A program made the translations under genes and the position numbers. From contig NZ_BFAB01000004.1 of NCBI RefSeq assembly GCF_003402475.1, positions 62,001 to 126,000 of the forward strand: a DNA stretch of 64,000 nt. The letters run 5' to 3'. The first letter of the stretch is position 1; every line of letters starts with the position of its first letter. Shown here in pieces: positions 52,777-62,646 of the stretch. The DNA is from Mycobacterium sp. MFM001. Its GTDB lineage: Bacteria > Actinomycetota > Actinomycetes > Mycobacteriales > Mycobacteriaceae. Under the pieces are notes generated by a model that was not told where the DNA came from, made no database searches, and saw only the letters and a program-made list of their open reading frames with translations.

Positions 52777-53296
52777 CGGCGCGACCGTCCTCGTCGTCGT
52801 CGACCCCGACCCGCTCCTCGACCAGCGGGGTCAGCGCCGCCCGCAGCGACTTGTGCCGCCGCGCCCAGGCCTGCGCGGTGCGGCCGTGGGTGAGCCGCAG
52901 CCCGATGCCCACCCGGCCCTTCGGAACGCCGACGAGCTCGCCGAGCGCGCGCGACGACTGCCAGCGCGCCGCTTCCTGTTCGGTGGCCTGCGGATGCCCG
53001 GCCTCCGGGAAGACCCGCACGATCTCGGCCACCTTGATGGTCTCGGTGCCCTGGCGCAGCGTCTGCGGGGTCAGCTCGACCGAGGTGTGGATGCGTGCGG
53101 CCTTCACCTGCAACGCCACGAACCCGGACACCAGCACCAGAAAGACGCCCGGGACCAGCGGCTGCCAGCCGTAGCCGCTGGAATGTTCGATCAGCAGCAT
53201 GGCCCCCGCCGCGAGCGGGCCGGTCAGCACCCAGTACCAGCTGGCCCCGGGCTCGCGGAACAACGGAGTTTGCTTGGTGTCGGTGTCTGTGGTCAC
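52763..53296 (-). CDS. Membrane protein with DUF3093-like domain
   Basis: The 177-residue protein starts at ATG 53296. Two helices (about 20-38 and 45-64, VPGVFLVLVSGFVALQV) form a hairpin, then a cytoplasmic beta domain with RIHTSVELTPQTLRQGTETI, KVAEIVRVFPEAG, and VGVPKGRVGIGLRLTHGRTAQAWARRH. This matches the DUF3093 pattern of two helices plus a PH-like domain found in actinobacteria. Function unknown. Its 3' end overlaps the next small membrane gene by 14 nt. Confidence 0.82.
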   Translation of the reverse strand: MTTDTDTKQTPLFREPGASWYWVLTGPLAAGAMLLIEHSSGYGWQPLVPGVFLVLVSGFVALQVKAARIHTSVELTPQTLRQGTETIKVAEIVRVFPEAGHPQATEQEAARWQSSRALGELVGVPKGRVGIGLRLTHGRTAQAWARRHKSLRAALTPLVEERVGVDDDEDGRAGERR

Positions 53297-53303
53297 TGAA
53301 GGC

Positions 53304-53768
53304 TCACCTGGTGAAGTAGGCGTGGGCGTCGCTGCGGTGCAGCAAGAACATACCCCCGGCGATCAGCACGCAGCCGACGATCCCGGTGACTGCGCAGATC
53401 ACCGCGGCCAGCGGCGGCCAGTCCACGCTGAACAACCGGGTGCCGACGTACACGACCGCGGCGATGCCGCCGCCGGTCAACACCGTGCGGGCCCAGCGAT
53501 AGCCGGCGCGCATCAGGAATAAGAACGTCACCACGATTGCGCACACCACCGCCGCGAACAGCCCCGATGCGGCGTAGACGATCGGCGAGCCGTGACCGTG
53601 CCGAGAGGCGACCAGGTCCACCACGTAGCCGATCACCATCAGCGGCAACGCCGCCAGCCACAGCCAGAACCCGGTGTCGACGTCGACGGGCCGGGTGGGC
53701 GGCTCCTGGGCCTGCGGCGGGCCGGGCGGTCCCGGCGGCGAACCCGGCCAGCTCGGCGGTCCACTCAC
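53304..53768 (-). CDS. Four-helix membrane protein behind hemB
   Basis: From GTG 53768, overlapping the hemB stop by 4 nt (GTGA), the protein has 154 residues. A Pro/Gly-rich head ([16 protein letters not shown]) leads to four helices, e.g. [22 protein letters not shown] and [24 protein letters not shown]. No motif of a known family is visible. Coupling with hemB and its conservation in mycobacteria (an Rv0513-type protein, by place) suggest a role tied to heme supply, which is inference. Confidence 0.83.
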   Translation of the reverse strand: MSGPPSWPGSPPGPPGPPQAQEPPTRPVDVDTGFWLWLAALPLMVIGYVVDLVASRHGHGSPIVYAASGLFAAVVCAIVVTFLFLMRAGYRWARTVLTGGGIAAVVYVGTRLFSVDWPPLAAVICAVTGIVGCVLIAGGMFLLHRSDAHAYFTR

Positions 53769-54745
53769 GACAGCCAGCCGGCCGCCTCGGCGGCCCAGTA
53801 GCTCAGCACGATGTCCGCGCCCGCCCGCCGAATGCCGGTCAGCGACTCCAGCACCGCCGCGCGGCGGTCGATCCACCCGTTGTCCGCGGCGGCCGAGATC
53901 ATCGCGTACTCCCCCGACACCTGGTAGGCCGCGACCGGGACCGGCGACAGGTCCGCGGCGGCCGCCACGATGTCGAGGTAGGCAAGAGCGGGTTTGACCA
54001 TCACGATGTCGGCGCCCTCGTCGAGATCGAGCTGCACCTCGCGCAGCGCCTCGCGGGCGTTGCCCGGCTCCTGCTGATAGGTGCGACGGTCACCGGACAG
54101 GCTCGAGCTCACCGCCTCGCGGAACGGCCCGTAGAAGGCCGACGCGAACTTGGCGGCATACGCCAGGATCACCACGTCGGTGTGACCGGCGGCGTCCAGG
54201 CCGTCGCGGATGGCGGCGACCTGGCCGTCCATCATTCCGCTCGGCCCTACCACTTGGGCTCCCGAATCTGCTTGCGCCACAGCCAGTTCCACATAGCGAG
54301 CCAGTGTAGCGTCGTTGTCGACCCGGCCGCGTTCGTCGAGCACCCCGCAGTGGCCGTGGTCGGTGAACTCGTCGAGGCAGGTGTCGGCCATCAGCACGGT
54401 GGCCTCACCGAGATCCTTGGCCAAATCCCGCAGCGCGACGTTGAGGACGCCGTCGGGATCGGAACCGACCGATCCGGCAGCGTCCTTGTCCTCGTCGCGG
54501 GGCACGCCGAACAGCATCAGCCCGCCCACGCCGGCTTCCACCGCTTCGGCGGCGGCTGCGCGCAGCGAGTCGCGGGTGTGCTGCACCACACCGGGCATCG
54601 ACGCGATCGGTCGCGGCTCGGAGATGCCGTCGGCAACGAACATCGGCAACACCAAATGCCGTGGCTCCAGCGAGGTTTGCGCCACCAGCCGGCGCATCGC
54701 CGGGGTCGACCTAAGCCGACGCGGACGCTGCCGGGGGTAGGCCAT
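53765..54745 (-). CDS. hemB: Delta-aminolevulinic acid dehydratase (porphobilinogen synthase)
   Basis: The 326-residue enzyme condenses two 5-aminolevulinates to porphobilinogen. It starts at ATG 54745, one base after the hemD stop region. Metal-site region [24 protein letters not shown], Lys regions [18 protein letters not shown] and [14 protein letters not shown] are clear, with [12 protein letters not shown] after. The Cys pattern ([14 protein letters not shown]) indicates a zinc-type site. M. tuberculosis Rv0512 has 329 residues. Fourth gene of the hemA-hemC-hemD-hemB set. Confidence 0.97.
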   Translation of the reverse strand: MAYPRQRPRRLRSTPAMRRLVAQTSLEPRHLVLPMFVADGISEPRPIASMPGVVQHTRDSLRAAAAEAVEAGVGGLMLFGVPRDEDKDAAGSVGSDPDGVLNVALRDLAKDLGEATVLMADTCLDEFTDHGHCGVLDERGRVDNDATLARYVELAVAQADSGAQVVGPSGMMDGQVAAIRDGLDAAGHTDVVILAYAAKFASAFYGPFREAVSSSLSGDRRTYQQEPGNAREALREVQLDLDEGADIVMVKPALAYLDIVAAAADLSPVPVAAYQVSGEYAMISAAADNGWIDRRAAVLESLTGIRRAGADIVLSYWAAEAAGWLS

Positions 54746-56401
54746 CTAGCGCCTGCGGCTCTTCTTACGTGGCGGCGGCAGCGCACCCTCGGCGCGCAGC
54801 CGGGCGGCATGCTCGGCCAGCGCCTCGATCAGCGGGCCCACCGCGGCGGTCTCCGGCTGCACGTCGACCCGCAAACCGAATTCCGCTGCGGTCTCAGCGG
54901 TTTTGGGACCGATGCAGGCGACGATGGTGCGGGCATGCGGCTTGCCGGCGATGCCGACCAGGTTGCGCACGGTCGAGCTCGACGTGAAGCACACCGCGTC
55001 GAAACCACCGGTCTTGATCATCTCCCGGGTTTCCGCCGGCGGCGGGGCTGCCCGCACCGTCCGGTAAGCGGTGACATCCTCGATCTCCCAACCTCTTTCG
55101 CGCAGCCCCTCGGCCAGCGTCTCGGTGGCGATGTCGGCCCGCGGCAGCAGCACCCGGTTCACCGGGTCGAAAACGCTGTCGTAGGGCGGGAATTCGTCGA
55201 GCAGCCCCAGCGAGGACTGCTCACCCGACGGCACCAGCTCGGGGCTGATCCCGAACGCGCGAACCCGGTCGGCCGTCGCCTCGCCCACGCAGGCGATCTT
55301 CACGCCGGAGAAGGCGCGCGCGTCGAGGCCGAATTCGCCGAACTTCTCCCACACCGCGCGCACCGCGTTGGTGGAGGTGAACACCACCCACTGGTAGCGG
55401 CCGTCGACCAGACCCTTGACCGCGCGCTCCATCTGCGCGGGGCTGCGCGGCGGCTCGACGGCGATGGTCGGCACCTCGATCGGCAGCGCGCCGTGCGCGG
55501 TCAGCCGCTCGCTCATCTCGCCGGCCTGGTCCTTCGTCCGCGGCACCAGCACGGTCCAGCCGTACAGCGCGCGGCTCTCCCACCAGTTCAGCTTGGCCCG
55601 GTTGGCCACGGTCTTGCCGATCGTCACCACCACGGCGCCGGTCAGCGGGCCGGCGGGGTCGGTGCCGCCCAGCGGCGCGCCGTCGGTCAGCGTGCCCAGC
55701 GTCGACTCCACCGAACGCTGCGCGCAGGTGGTGCCCGAGCCCGTCACCACGCACGGCGTCGACTCGGTCAGCCCGTATTCGATCAGCGTGCGCGCCGCGT
55801 CGGCCACGTGAGATGCGGTGGCCTGCAGGATCAGCGGGCCCGGCGCCGCGGCCAGCGCCGCCCAGTCCACGTCACCGCGCACGTCGGCAACAGTGTGCGA
55901 CGAGCCCAGCGGCAACCCGGCGTACGCCGGCACCGCGGAGCTGGCGGCCAGCCCCGGCACGATCTCGAAGTGCAGGTGGCTGCGCGCCACCGCGCTCACC
56001 TCGGTGATGACGGCATCCACCGACAGCGGGTCGCCGGCCACCAGCCGCACCACGTCGTGTCCCGAACGAGCTTCGGCGACAAGCGTTTTGGCCACCTCGG
56101 CCGGATCACCGAGAGCCGGCCGGATGTCGGGCCCGACGGACACCACCGCGGCGGCGGCCGGATCGTCGGCGGCGCCCTCCGGGGCGTCGGGGCCCGGCTC
56201 GGCGGGCGCCGGCCCGGACACCGGCGGCAGGTCCTTGCCGATCAGCGCCAGCACCGACTCCGGCACGTCAGGGTCGGTGAACACCAGGGCGGCATTGGCC
56301 AGCGCCGTCGCGGCCCGCGTCGTCAGCAGGCCCGGGTCCCCAGGACCAGAGCCCACGAACGTGATGCGGCCCGGCTTCGGCTTACGCCCTCGCGTCGTCA
56401 T
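54746..56401 (-). CDS. hemD: Bifunctional uroporphyrinogen-III C-methyltransferase/uroporphyrinogen-III synthase
   Basis: The 551-residue fusion starts at ATG 56401. Residues 10-255 resemble the SUMT/CobA tetrapyrrole methylase (FVGSGPGDPGLLTTRAATALANA, VVRLVAGDPLSVDA, VVTGSGTTCAQRSV). Residues 270-535 are uroporphyrinogen-III synthase (VLVPRTKDQAGEMSERLTAHGA, WVVFTSTNAVRAVWEKFGE, IACVGEATADRVRAFGI, VCFTSSSTVRNLVGIAG). The SUMT half lacks some canonical features after residue 100, so it may be weak or structural. M. tuberculosis Rv0511 has the same plan (565 residues). It closes the ring for heme and, in principle, siroheme or B12. Confidence 0.94.
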   Translation of the reverse strand: MTTRGRKPKPGRITFVGSGPGDPGLLTTRAATALANAALVFTDPDVPESVLALIGKDLPPVSGPAPAEPGPDAPEGAADDPAAAAVVSVGPDIRPALGDPAEVAKTLVAEARSGHDVVRLVAGDPLSVDAVITEVSAVARSHLHFEIVPGLAASSAVPAYAGLPLGSSHTVADVRGDVDWAALAAAPGPLILQATASHVADAARTLIEYGLTESTPCVVTGSGTTCAQRSVESTLGTLTDGAPLGGTDPAGPLTGAVVVTIGKTVANRAKLNWWESRALYGWTVLVPRTKDQAGEMSERLTAHGALPIEVPTIAVEPPRSPAQMERAVKGLVDGRYQWVVFTSTNAVRAVWEKFGEFGLDARAFSGVKIACVGEATADRVRAFGISPELVPSGEQSSLGLLDEFPPYDSVFDPVNRVLLPRADIATETLAEGLRERGWEIEDVTAYRTVRAAPPPAETREMIKTGGFDAVCFTSSSTVRNLVGIAGKPHARTIVACIGPKTAETAAEFGLRVDVQPETAAVGPLIEALAEHAARLRAEGALPPPRKKSRRR

Positions 56402-56426
56402 TTGTCATTCCTCCTCGCGCGGGTTT

Positions 56427-57374
56427 TCACCGCGCCCCCGACATGAGTTCCCGTGCGCCCAGCGCGAACAGCTCCTCGGCCACCGAGAGCCCCAGCTCCC
56501 GTGCCCGATCCGGACTGCCGACACCGGATGCGCGGATCACGTCGGATCCGTCCAGCGCCGCCACGCAGCTGCGCAGCGACAGCTCCTCGAAGACGCGGCC
56601 GTCCTCGTCGATGGACTCGACCACCTCGGCGATCGCGCCCACCGGCGCGGAGCAACCCGCCTCCAGTTCGGCGAGCAGGGCACGCTCGGCGGTGACGGCC
56701 GCGCGGGTGTCGGCGTCGTCGAGCTCCGCCAACAGTGCCGCCAGACCGGTGTCCCCGGCGCGGCACTCGACGGCCAGCGCCCCCTGAGCCGGTGCCGGCA
56801 ACATCTGGACCGGCTCCAGCGTCTCGGTGACGGCGCCGAGTCGGCCCAGCCGGGCCAAACCCGCCCTGGCCACCACGATCGCGTCGAGATCACCGCTGCT
56901 TACCCTGTTCAACCTGGTATCTAGGTTGCCTCTTAGGGGGCGGATTTCCAAACCGAGACCCAGTGCTCTAAGCTGTGCGGCCCTTCGCGGCGACGAAGTG
57001 CCCACCACCGAGCCCGTCGGCAACTCCGCCAGCACCAGCCCGTCGCGGGCTACCACGGCGTCTCGCGGGTCTTCGCGGGGTGGTATCGCCGCCACGGTGA
57101 ACCGCGGATCGTCGGCCGTCGGCAAATCTTTGTGGGAGTGCACCGCGGCGTCGACGCCGCCCTCCAGGATGGCCTCCCGCAGCGCGGCGGTGAACACCCC
57201 GACGCCGATGCTGGCGATCGAATCGGTCGAGCGATCGCCCTCGGTGCTGATCGTGACGAGCTCCGCGGGATGGCCATTGGCGGTCAGAGCATCGCGGACG
57301 CCACCGGCCTGGGTGGTGGCCAACAGGCTGCCCCGCGTGCCAATCCGGATCACGTCGGCCAAGCGGCTACTCAC
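56427..57374 (-). CDS. hemC: Porphobilinogen deaminase (hydroxymethylbilane synthase)
   Basis: The 315-residue enzyme starts at GTG 57374, overlapping the hemA end by 8 nt. [50 protein letters not shown] and [16 protein letters not shown] are family marks. The dipyrromethane cofactor cysteine lies in [15 protein letters not shown]. It polymerises four porphobilinogens. M. tuberculosis Rv0510 has 309 residues. Followed after 25 nt by hemD. Confidence 0.97.
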   Translation of the reverse strand: MSSRLADVIRIGTRGSLLATTQAGGVRDALTANGHPAELVTISTEGDRSTDSIASIGVGVFTAALREAILEGGVDAAVHSHKDLPTADDPRFTVAAIPPREDPRDAVVARDGLVLAELPTGSVVGTSSPRRAAQLRALGLGLEIRPLRGNLDTRLNRVSSGDLDAIVVARAGLARLGRLGAVTETLEPVQMLPAPAQGALAVECRAGDTGLAALLAELDDADTRAAVTAERALLAELEAGCSAPVGAIAEVVESIDEDGRVFEELSLRSCVAALDGSDVIRASGVGSPDRARELGLSVAEELFALGARELMSGAR

Positions 57375-58716
57375 CCGAATCAGTTGTGACCGTAGGCAAT
57401 TCGCCTGCGGTGGCCACGGCGTCGACAGCCGTCTGGTCGAGTTCGAACAGCTCGCGCAGCGCCTCGGCGTAGCTGTCGCCGCCGGGCGCGCTGGCCAGCT
57501 GCTTGATCCGCACGGTCGGCGCGTGCAGCAGCTTGTCCACCACGCGACGTACGGTGCGGGCCACCTCGTCGCGCTGGGCGGCCTCGAGGCCCGGCAGCCG
57601 GTTGTCCAGCCGCAGCAACTCCGCCTCGACGACGTCGGCGGCGCGCTGGCGCAGCGCGGTCACGGTCGGGGTCACCTCGGCCATCCGCTGGCCGGCCAGG
57701 TAGGTGGCGACCTCGGCGGCGACGATGTGCCGCGCGGCTTCGGCGTCGGCGGCCGCGGCCCGCGCCGACGGTTCCCGCTGGATGCGGTCCATGTCGACGA
57801 CCCAGACGCCGGGCAGGCCGGCCACCGCAGGGTCGACGTCGCGCGGCATGCCCAGGTCGCAGATCACCAGCGGCTGGGTGGTCTCGTCGCGGCGGGCGGA
57901 TGCCAGCGCGTGGTGCACGTCGGCCAGCGACACCACCGGACGCACCGCGCCCGTGCAGCTGACGACGACGTCGGCGTCGGCCAGCGCCGCCGGGAGCCGG
58001 TCCAGGGCCCAGGCTTCCGCTTGGGCGCCGGCTTCACGGATCTTGCGGGCCAGTCGCTGCGCGCGGGGCAGCGACCGGTTGACGACGTGGACGTGCTCGA
58101 CGCCGGCGCGGGTCAGGTGCGCCGCGGCCAGCGCGCCCATCGTCCCGGCGCCGATCACCGCGGCGGTCTTGCCTTTCAGGCTGCCCAACTTGCCGTCGGC
58201 CATGCCGAGCGCCACCGACACCACGGACGCGCCAGCGGCGTCGATCGCGGTTTCGCTGTGCACCCGCTTGCCCACCGCCAGCGCGCGCTGAGCCAGCTCG
58301 TGCAGCACCCGCCCGACGGTGCGGTTGGCCTCGGCGGTCGCATACGCGCGGCGGACCTGGCCGAGCACCTGCTGTTCGCCGAGCACCGCCGAATCCAGGC
58401 CGCTGGCCACCGCGAACAGATGCTCGACGGCGGCCTCGCTGTAGCGGACGTAGGCGTATTTGGTCAGGTCGCCCAGTGACATCCCGGAATGCTCGGAGAG
58501 CACCTGCCCGATCACCGACAGGCCGCCGTGGAAGGCGTCGACCACCGCGTAGACCTCGACCCGGTTGCAGGTGGACAGCACCATGGCCTCGGTGACCAGT
58601 GGCGACTGCAACACCTGGTCGATGATTTTGATCTGGTCGGACTCGTCGGTCGCCAGCTGTTCCAGAATGGAAACCGGTGCGCTGCGGTGTGACACACCGA
58701 AGAGCAGGACGCTCAC
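57367..58716 (-). CDS. hemA: Glutamyl-tRNA reductase
   Basis: The 449-residue enzyme starts at GTG 58716 ([21 protein letters not shown]). The catalytic Cys is in [14 protein letters not shown] (about residue 50). [29 protein letters not shown] motif (core LGEQQVLGQ) recognises the tRNA, and [18 protein letters not shown] is the NADPH Rossmann loop. It is the first and usually regulated step of C5 heme synthesis, with HemL next. It leads hemC by an 8-nt overlap. M. tuberculosis Rv0509 is the homologue. Confidence 0.97.
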   Translation of the reverse strand: MSVLLFGVSHRSAPVSILEQLATDESDQIKIIDQVLQSPLVTEAMVLSTCNRVEVYAVVDAFHGGLSVIGQVLSEHSGMSLGDLTKYAYVRYSEAAVEHLFAVASGLDSAVLGEQQVLGQVRRAYATAEANRTVGRVLHELAQRALAVGKRVHSETAIDAAGASVVSVALGMADGKLGSLKGKTAAVIGAGTMGALAAAHLTRAGVEHVHVVNRSLPRAQRLARKIREAGAQAEAWALDRLPAALADADVVVSCTGAVRPVVSLADVHHALASARRDETTQPLVICDLGMPRDVDPAVAGLPGVWVVDMDRIQREPSARAAAADAEAARHIVAAEVATYLAGQRMAEVTPTVTALRQRAADVVEAELLRLDNRLPGLEAAQRDEVARTVRRVVDKLLHAPTVRIKQLASAPGGDSYAEALRELFELDQTAVDAVATAGELPTVTTDSGE

Positions 58717-58803
58717 GGCTGAATCACCTGGCCTGCTCCCTTGCTATCACTGGAGAACTGCTCTCCACGGTAAACGTTCGGCTGGTGGGCTACCAAATTT
58801 CTG

Positions 58804-59085
58804 TCACCGCTGGTTCGATCGGCGACGACCCGCTGCGAGGTCGGCACGCAGCCGTTCCTCGTCGACCTCCCAGTAGCTGTGCTCGCGCCCGTCGAGCAGC
58901 ACCACCGGCAGCCGGTCGCCGAATTCGGCCCGCAGCGCGGGATTCCCGGCGGCCGCGGCGGCGTCGACATCGGTGGCCGACAGGTCGAACCCCAATTCGC
59001 CGGCCAGGTCGGCCAACTGGCGGTAGGCGCTTTGACAGATGCTGCACCCGTCGCGGGTCAGCAGCTGCACGTGCGGGCGGTCCAC
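58804..59085 (-). CDS. Glutaredoxin-like (DUF836) protein (Rv0508-like)
   Basis: The 93-residue protein starts at GTG 59085 (VDRPHVQLLTRDGCSICQSAYRQL). The CxxC is Cys-Ser-Ile-Cys at about 14-17, and the cis-Pro region is DRLPVVLLDGREHSYWEVDEE. This is the glutaredoxin-like DUF836 pattern. M. tuberculosis Rv0508 has 97 residues. In that species mmpS2/mmpL2 stand between this gene and serB1; here the gene is directly divergent from the SerB1-like gene with a 38-nt gap. It may serve redox steps near hemA. Confidence 0.9.
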   Translation of the reverse strand: MDRPHVQLLTRDGCSICQSAYRQLADLAGELGFDLSATDVDAAAAAGNPALRAEFGDRLPVVLLDGREHSYWEVDEERLRADLAAGRRRSNQR

Positions 59086-59123
59086 GACCCCAGTGTGGCG
59101 CAGTTGCCGGATAGTGTTGTTGC

Positions 59124-60032
59124 GTGATGGCTTTTGCCGACTCGGGCCATGGACAGCCCGGTCGCTATGACCTCCAGGCGCTGGCGTCCAACGCCAGCGC
59201 CGAACGCGCGCTCGACGGCCTGCACGACGACACCGCGCCCGGCCCCGAGCAGCCGCCGGTCGACCTGACCGCGGCCGCGTTCTTCGACGTGGACAACACG
59301 CTGGTGCAAGGTTCGTCGCTGGTGCATTTCGGCCGTGGCCTGGCGGCCCGCAAATACTTCACCTACCGCGACGTGCTCGGATTCATTTACGCGCAGGCCA
59401 AGTTTCAGCTCATCGGCCGGGAGAACAGCAACGACGTCGCCGCGGGCCGGCGCAAGGCGCTGGCCTTCATCGAAGGCCGGTCGACCGACGAGCTGATCGC
59501 GCTCGGCGAGGAGATTTACGACGAGATCATCGCCGACAAGATCTGGACGGGCACCCGCGAGCTGGCCCAGATGCACCTCGACGCGGGCCAGCAGGTGTGG
59601 CTGGTCACCGCCACGCCCTACGAGCTCGCGGTGACGATCGCTCGTCGGCTCGGTCTGACCGGGGCGCTGGGCACGGTCGCCGAATCGGTGGACGGCGTGT
59701 TCACCGGCAGGCTGGTCGGCGACCTCCTGCACGGCACCGGCAAGGCCCACGCGGTGCGGTCGCTGGCGATCCGCGAGGGGCTGAACCTGCGGCGCTGCAC
59801 CGCTTATTCGGACAGCTACAACGACGTGCCGATGCTGTCGCTGGTCGGCACCGCGGTCGCGATCAACCCCGACGCCCGGCTGCGCGCCCTGGCCCGCGAG
59901 CGGGGTTGGGAGATCCGCGACTTCCGGACCGCGCGCAAAGCCGCCCGCATCGGGGTGCCGTCCGCGCTGGCGCTGGGCGCGGCGGGCGGGGCCCTCGCGG
60001 CGGCCGTGTCGCGTCGCCACGAGCGCGGATAA
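59124..60032 (+). CDS. HAD subfamily IB hydrolase, SerB1-like
   Basis: The 302-residue protein starts at GTG 59124 (ATG 59127 also possible). After a 45-residue variable head comes the HAD core: [20 protein letters not shown] (the second Asp carries the usual position in a DVDNT variant of DxDxT), [20 protein letters not shown], and the third motif [18 protein letters not shown]-terminal [18 protein letters not shown] is a short hydrophobic helix. M. tuberculosis Rv0505c (serB1) is annotated phosphoserine phosphatase but IB members also act on lipid or other phosphates; function here is not proven. Confidence 0.88.
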   Translation: MMAFADSGHGQPGRYDLQALASNASAERALDGLHDDTAPGPEQPPVDLTAAAFFDVDNTLVQGSSLVHFGRGLAARKYFTYRDVLGFIYAQAKFQLIGRENSNDVAAGRRKALAFIEGRSTDELIALGEEIYDEIIADKIWTGTRELAQMHLDAGQQVWLVTATPYELAVTIARRLGLTGALGTVAESVDGVFTGRLVGDLLHGTGKAHAVRSLAIREGLNLRRCTAYSDSYNDVPMLSLVGTAVAINPDARLRALARERGWEIRDFRTARKAARIGVPSALALGAAGGALAAAVSRRHERG

Positions 60033-60124
60033 CGCGCGAGGGCAATTCCGCTGATAAGCTGCGCCGCTGAGCATCCTTCGCGGTGATCGCAAGCCGCGCG
60101 ACAACCTGGAGTGGAGAGCAGCGC

Positions 60125-60679
60125 ATGTCAGTGCCCGAAGGCGCCCAAGACCTCATCGGGACCCACTACCGGTTCCCCGACTACTTCGACGTCGGACGGG
60201 AAAAGATCCGCGAGTTCGCGCGATCGGTCAAGGACGACCACCCCCTCCACTTCGACGAGGCCGCCGCCGCCGAGGCCGGCTACCCGGCGCTGGTGGCGTC
60301 GCTGACGTTCCTGGCAGTCGCCGGGCGGCGGGTGCAGCTGGACGTCTTCACCAAGTTCGACATCCCGATCAACCTCGCGCGGGTGCTGCACCGCGACCAG
60401 AAGTTCATCTACCACCGGCCGATCCTGGCCGGCGACCGGCTCTTCTTCGACACCTACCTGGACTCGGTCATCGAGTCCCACAGCACCGTGATCGCCGAGA
60501 TCCGCAGCGAGGTCACCGACGCCGACGGCAACCCCGTGATCACGAGCATCGTCACTATGCTCGGGGAGTCGACACATCCGGAGGCCGACGCGGAGGCGAC
60601 GATCGCTGCTATTGCATCGATCCGAGGCGGAGGCCAAGTGGCTGCCGCTACGACTCAGGGGGCTACGACCAGTGACTAG
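60125..60679 (+). CDS. HadA-like MaoC/FAS1-type dehydratase domain protein (Rv0504c-like)
   Basis: From ATG 60125 the product has 184 residues. The hot-dog fold shows [75 protein letters not shown] and [26 protein letters not shown]. It resembles HadA/HadC ((3R)-hydroxyacyl-ACP dehydratase subunits) and UPF0336 proteins. The catalytic His/Asp of the hydratase motif is not obvious, as in structural HadA subunits. Its end overlaps the cmaA2 start by 8 nt, so the two are coupled, consistent with mycolic-acid work. Confidence 0.9.
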   Translation: MSVPEGAQDLIGTHYRFPDYFDVGREKIREFARSVKDDHPLHFDEAAAAEAGYPALVASLTFLAVAGRRVQLDVFTKFDIPINLARVLHRDQKFIYHRPILAGDRLFFDTYLDSVIESHSTVIAEIRSEVTDADGNPVITSIVTMLGESTHPEADAEATIAAIASIRGGGQVAAATTQGATTSD

Positions 60680-61538
60680 CGACCTCACACCGCACTTCGA
60701 GGACGTCCAGTCGCACTACGACCTGTCCGACGACTTCTACCGGCTGTTCCTCGACCCGTCACAGACCTACAGCTGCGCGTACTTCGAGCGCGACGACATG
60801 ACGCTCGAAGAGGCGCAACGCGCCAAGGTCGACCTGTCGCTGGGCAAGCTCGGCCTGCAGGCCGGTATGACGCTGCTCGACGTCGGCTGCGGCTGGGGCG
60901 CGACGTTGCGCCGCGCGATCGAGAAGTACGACGTGAACGTGATCGGCCTGACGCTGTCCAAAAACCAGGCCACACACGTGCAGAAGTCCTTCGACGCGAT
61001 GGACAGCCCGCGCTCCAAACAGGTGCGGCTGCAGGGCTGGGAGCAGTTCGACGAGCCGGTGGACCGGATCGTGTCGATCGGCGCGTTCGAGCACTTCGGC
61101 CGGGACCGCTACGACGACTTCTTCAAGATGGCCTATCACGTCCTGCCGGCCGGCGGGGTGATGATGCTGCACACCATCATCAAGCCCAGCGACGAGGAAT
61201 TCGCCGACCGCGGACTGCCGCTCACGATGACCAAGCTGCGGTTCATCAAGTTCATCATGGACGAGATCTTCCCGGGCGGGGATCTGCCGAAGGCGGCCGA
61301 GGTCGAGGAGCACGCCGCCAAGGCCGGCTTCACGCTCACCAAGAAACAGCCGCTGCGGTTGCACTACGCCCGCACGCTGGACATCTGGGCCGCGAACCTG
61401 CAAGCCCGCAAGGACGAGGCCATCGCGATCCAGTCGCAAGAGGTCTACGACCGCTACATGAAGTACCTGACCGGTTGCGCGGACCTGTTCCGCGAGGGCT
61501 ACACCGACGTATGCCAGTTCACGCTGGTCAAGCCGTAG
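60672..61538 (+). CDS. cmaA2: Mycolic acid cyclopropane synthase family methyltransferase
   Basis: From GTG 60672 the protein has 288 residues. The fold is the SAM-dependent cyclopropane synthase: [32 protein letters not shown], then [32 protein letters not shown] (core LDVGCGWG), [20 protein letters not shown] and a helical C-terminus. Homologue and neighbours are those of M. tuberculosis CmaA2 (Rv0503c, 302 residues), which makes trans-cyclopropane rings in mycolates. The exact product (cyclopropane, methoxy or methyl branch) cannot be read here. Coupled to the HadA-like gene. Confidence 0.93.
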   Translation: MTSDLTPHFEDVQSHYDLSDDFYRLFLDPSQTYSCAYFERDDMTLEEAQRAKVDLSLGKLGLQAGMTLLDVGCGWGATLRRAIEKYDVNVIGLTLSKNQATHVQKSFDAMDSPRSKQVRLQGWEQFDEPVDRIVSIGAFEHFGRDRYDDFFKMAYHVLPAGGVMMLHTIIKPSDEEFADRGLPLTMTKLRFIKFIMDEIFPGGDLPKAAEVEEHAAKAGFTLTKKQPLRLHYARTLDIWAANLQARKDEAIAIQSQEVYDRYMKYLTGCADLFREGYTDVCQFTLVKP

Positions 61539-61560
61539 CCCGGCGAACAGACGCAGAAAC

Positions 61561-62646
61561 TCAGCCGAAGAACATGTTGCGTCGGCCGGCCAACAGCCGA
61601 TACAGCGTCTGCTGGATGGTCTCGCGGACCTGGTCGGTCAGCTCGAAGGTGACCATCGGGTCGTCGGCGTCGGCAACGTCGTAGTCGGTGGTGGAGATCG
61701 GCTCGCCAAACGCGATGTGCCACTTCGACGGCAGCGGCACCATGCCCGCCGGCCCGGCCAACGGGAACAGCGGGGTGATCGGGAAGTACGGCAGGCCGAG
61801 CAGCCGCGCGAGCAACTTGACGTCGGCCACCATCGGATAGATCTCCTCGGAGCCGACGATCGAGCACGGCACGATGGGCGCCTTGGTGCGCAGCGCCGCC
61901 GACACGAACCCGCCGCGGCCGAACCGCTGCAGCTTGTAGCGGTCCTTGAATTTCTTGCCCAGGCCCTTGTAGCCCTCCGGGAACACCGCGGTGAGCTCGC
62001 CGGAGGCCAGCAGCCGGTGGGCGTCGGTGGTGCAGGCCATGGTGTGGCCGGCCTTGCGCGCGGCTTCGCCGATCACCGGCAGGTCGAACACCATGTCGGC
62101 GGCCAGCAGTCGCAAGTCGCGATGCGCGGGGTGCTCGTCGTGCACGGCCACCGAGGCCATCAACCCGTCGAACGGCAGCACCCCGGCGTGGTTGGCCACG
62201 ACCAACGCGGCACCGTCCTCCGGCAGATTCTCGATACCGCTGACGTCGACCCGGAACCACGACCTGAAGAAGAACCTCAGCAAAGGCCGCACGATGGCGT
62301 CGTTGAAGTGTGGGTCGAACCCGAACTCGTCGACGCTGTAGTCGCCGGTGATCCGCTGACGCAGAAATGCGGCGACGGCGCCGACGCGCTGCGCGAGGTC
62401 GCTGCCGGCAGCTTCGGTTTCCGGTTTGGCGCCGGCGACGCGACGATGCTGGTCGATCTCACGGACAACGGCGGCGATCTGCTCGGCCGACGCACGCCCG
62501 CCGGGATCCGACAACAGCGAAGGATGCCGGCGCGACGCCTGCGTCCGTTGGCCCGCCCGCCGCTGCGCGGCTGCACGACTCGGATTCGTGTGCAGCGGAA
62601 TGACTTTCGCCTTCGGCTCACCCGCCACGATATTTACTTCCCCCAA
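61561..62646 (-). CDS. Lysophospholipid acyltransferase family protein (Rv0502-like)
   Basis: The 361-residue protein starts at ATG 62646, overlapping the end of the epimerase. After a disordered basic head of about 75 residues, the acyltransferase core has ALVVANHAGVLPFDGLM (the acidic/His catalytic motif, here with a longer His-Asp spacing), TMACTTDAHRLLASGELTAVFPEGYKGLGK, and RFGRGGFVSAALRTKAPIVPCSIVGSEE. This subgroup of 1-acylglycerol-3-phosphate acyltransferase-like proteins is found widely in actinobacteria. It is coupled to an epimerase, as in M. tuberculosis Rv0501-Rv0502. Substrate unknown. Confidence 0.9.
   Translation of the reverse strand: MGEVNIVAGEPKAKVIPLHTNPSRAAAQRRAGQRTQASRRHPSLLSDPGGRASAEQIAAVVREIDQHRRVAGAKPETEAAGSDLAQRVGAVAAFLRQRITGDYSVDEFGFDPHFNDAIVRPLLRFFFRSWFRVDVSGIENLPEDGAALVVANHAGVLPFDGLMASVAVHDEHPAHRDLRLLAADMVFDLPVIGEAARKAGHTMACTTDAHRLLASGELTAVFPEGYKGLGKKFKDRYKLQRFGRGGFVSAALRTKAPIVPCSIVGSEEIYPMVADVKLLARLLGLPYFPITPLFPLAGPAGMVPLPSKWHIAFGEPISTTDYDVADADDPMVTFELTDQVRETIQQTLYRLLAGRRNMFFG

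Noticed and set aside
53537..56446. 969-codon open frame opposite hemB and hemD
   Set aside because: It runs antisense through two well-identified genes and their junction, and its translation is rich in Arg/His/Gly without motif; a high-GC artefact.
61538..61561. Terminator hairpin between cmaA2 and the acyltransferase gene
   Set aside because: Only weak pairing is visible in the 22-base gap and no T-run.
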